From: CAYSDL01 sp964429875
GTDB lineage: Bacteria > Fidelibacterota > Marinisomatia > SCGC-AAA003-L08 > D37C17
NCBI GenBank assembly: GCA_964429875.1
Contig: CAYSDL010000064.1
Location: forward strand, 1-6,360
Direction of reading: 5' to 3'
DNA length: 6,360 nt
Below are positions 5,905 through 6,360 of the stretch, piece after piece (positions within the stretch are counted from its first letter, which is position 1; each line of letters starts with the position of its first letter). The notes below the pieces were generated by a model. That model did not search any database. It was not told where the DNA came from and was given only the letters and a program-made list of their open reading frames with translations. Both the position numbers and the translations under genes were made by a program.

Positions 5905-6360
5905 TTATATATTAAAAAAGTATTCAGGGATAGCAACAATATATTTAAGATTAAAGAACCATCTTAAATACATTTTTATTGGTAAAGATAGCATTGATAA
6001 ACCAAAAAGCATAATAAAGGTATAACGAATTGGCCCATAAGAACTTAACATTTTCTTAAAGAATGTCTTTGCTAGAAGTAGAGGTAGCACAAACAAATAA
6101 AAACCAGTTGCAATAAAACCAATTGATTCTCTTATAAATACATTCGTTGGCAAAGGTCTTTCAAGCATTATTACCCAAAAATATTCTGATAAATTAATAT
6201 TATTTAAAACTTCGAGTTTATGTGGATCCCACCACTCAAAAGGACCAAAGAAGTTCCAGTTTGGGCCTCTAAAGAATGTTCCTATAATTATAAGGTATAC
6301 CCATAAAACAAGCCAACCGTACATAAAAATAAAATAACCTACTCTTCTTTCCTTAAAAGA
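5905..6360 (-). CDS. C-terminal part of a cytochrome b-like membrane subunit (partial, cut by right edge)
   Basis: 151 codons are visible before the stop at 5907-5905, and the frame stays open to the window edge. The first in-frame ATG (6324) has no well-placed ribosome site. The codons above it read KERRVGYFIF, which continues sensibly into the first helix, so I treat the gene as truncated by the window rather than starting at 6324. Three membrane helices are visible: YGWLVLWVYLIIIGTFF; IGFIATGFYLFVLPLLLAKTF; and YTFIMLFGLSMLSLPIKMYL. A conserved-looking loop after the first reads FFRGPNWNFFGPFEWWDPHK, and the end reads LRWFFNLKYIVAIPEYFFNI. From memory these match the tail of cytochrome b subunits in bc-type complexes whose next gene is a multihaem cytochrome c. 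Haem-ligating His pairs and the quinol site would lie outside the window, so the family call is moderate. The stop abuts the start of the eight-haem cytochrome, which supports one complex. Confidence 0.6.
   Translation of the reverse strand, partial: SFKERRVGYFIFMYGWLVLWVYLIIIGTFFRGPNWNFFGPFEWWDPHKLEVLNNINLSEYFWVIMLERPLPTNVFIRESIGFIATGFYLFVLPLLLAKTFFKKMLSSYGPIRYTFIMLFGLSMLSLPIKMYLRWFFNLKYIVAIPEYFFNI

Noticed and set aside
6322..6324. ATG 6324 as the true start of the cytochrome b-like gene
   Set aside because: The frame is open to the edge, the upstream codons read as sensible protein and no well-spaced ribosome site precedes it. It remains possible as a split-gene start.
1..6360. CRISPR array, insertion sequence, tRNA or rRNA
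   Set aside because: I saw no regularly spaced repeats, transposase-like protein, terminal inverted repeats or tRNA-like cloverleaf on either strand.

Overview
This is an AT-rich window (low GC by eye) from a bacterium with an aerobic or otherwise high-potential respiratory chain. Low GC, a long multiheme cytochrome next to a cytochrome b-like membrane protein, and a copper-assembly set suggest an uncultured marine lineage, possibly Marinimicrobia/SAR406. That placement is a guess from general knowledge; no marker gene is present. I see no mobile element, CRISPR array, tRNA or rRNA.

Layout, right to left on the minus strand. The right edge holds the C-terminal part of a polytopic membrane protein that looks like the tail of a quinol:cytochrome c oxidoreductase cytochrome b subunit. 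Its stop codon directly abuts the start of a 1038-residue membrane-anchored cytochrome c (2788-5904). That protein has one N-terminal membrane helix, about 190 residues of coiled coil with a His-rich loop, eight CXXCH haem sites, and a very acidic tail. On the left, a second minus-strand run reads: a four-helix His-rich membrane protein (587-1060), a very small two-helix membrane protein lacking a normal start codon (428-586), a two-cluster 4Fe-4S ferredoxin (58-384), and the first 14 codons of what looks like haem-copper oxidase subunit I (1-44).

Between the two minus-strand blocks lie two plus-strand genes. One is a secreted protein with an amicyanin-like type 1 copper site (1163-1903), followed by a strong intrinsic terminator (1914-1943). 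The other is a lipoprotein with a CusF-like copper domain fused to a SCO/thioredoxin domain (1959-2786). The second gene ends one base before the end of the convergent giant cytochrome gene.

Working model (inference): quinol is oxidised by a bc-type complex at the right. Electrons pass through the eight-haem cytochrome, perhaps by way of the secreted cupredoxin, to a haem-copper oxidase encoded to the left, and the SCO lipoprotein metallates that oxidase. The most unusual items are the modular eight-haem cytochrome with its coiled-coil stalk and acidic tail, the uncharacterised four-helix His-rich protein, and the hidden 49-52 residue gene with a possible ATC start.

The longest stretch without a full-length gene call is 385-586 (202 bases), mostly filled by the small two-helix gene. 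The other gap, 1061-1162, is a divergent promoter region.
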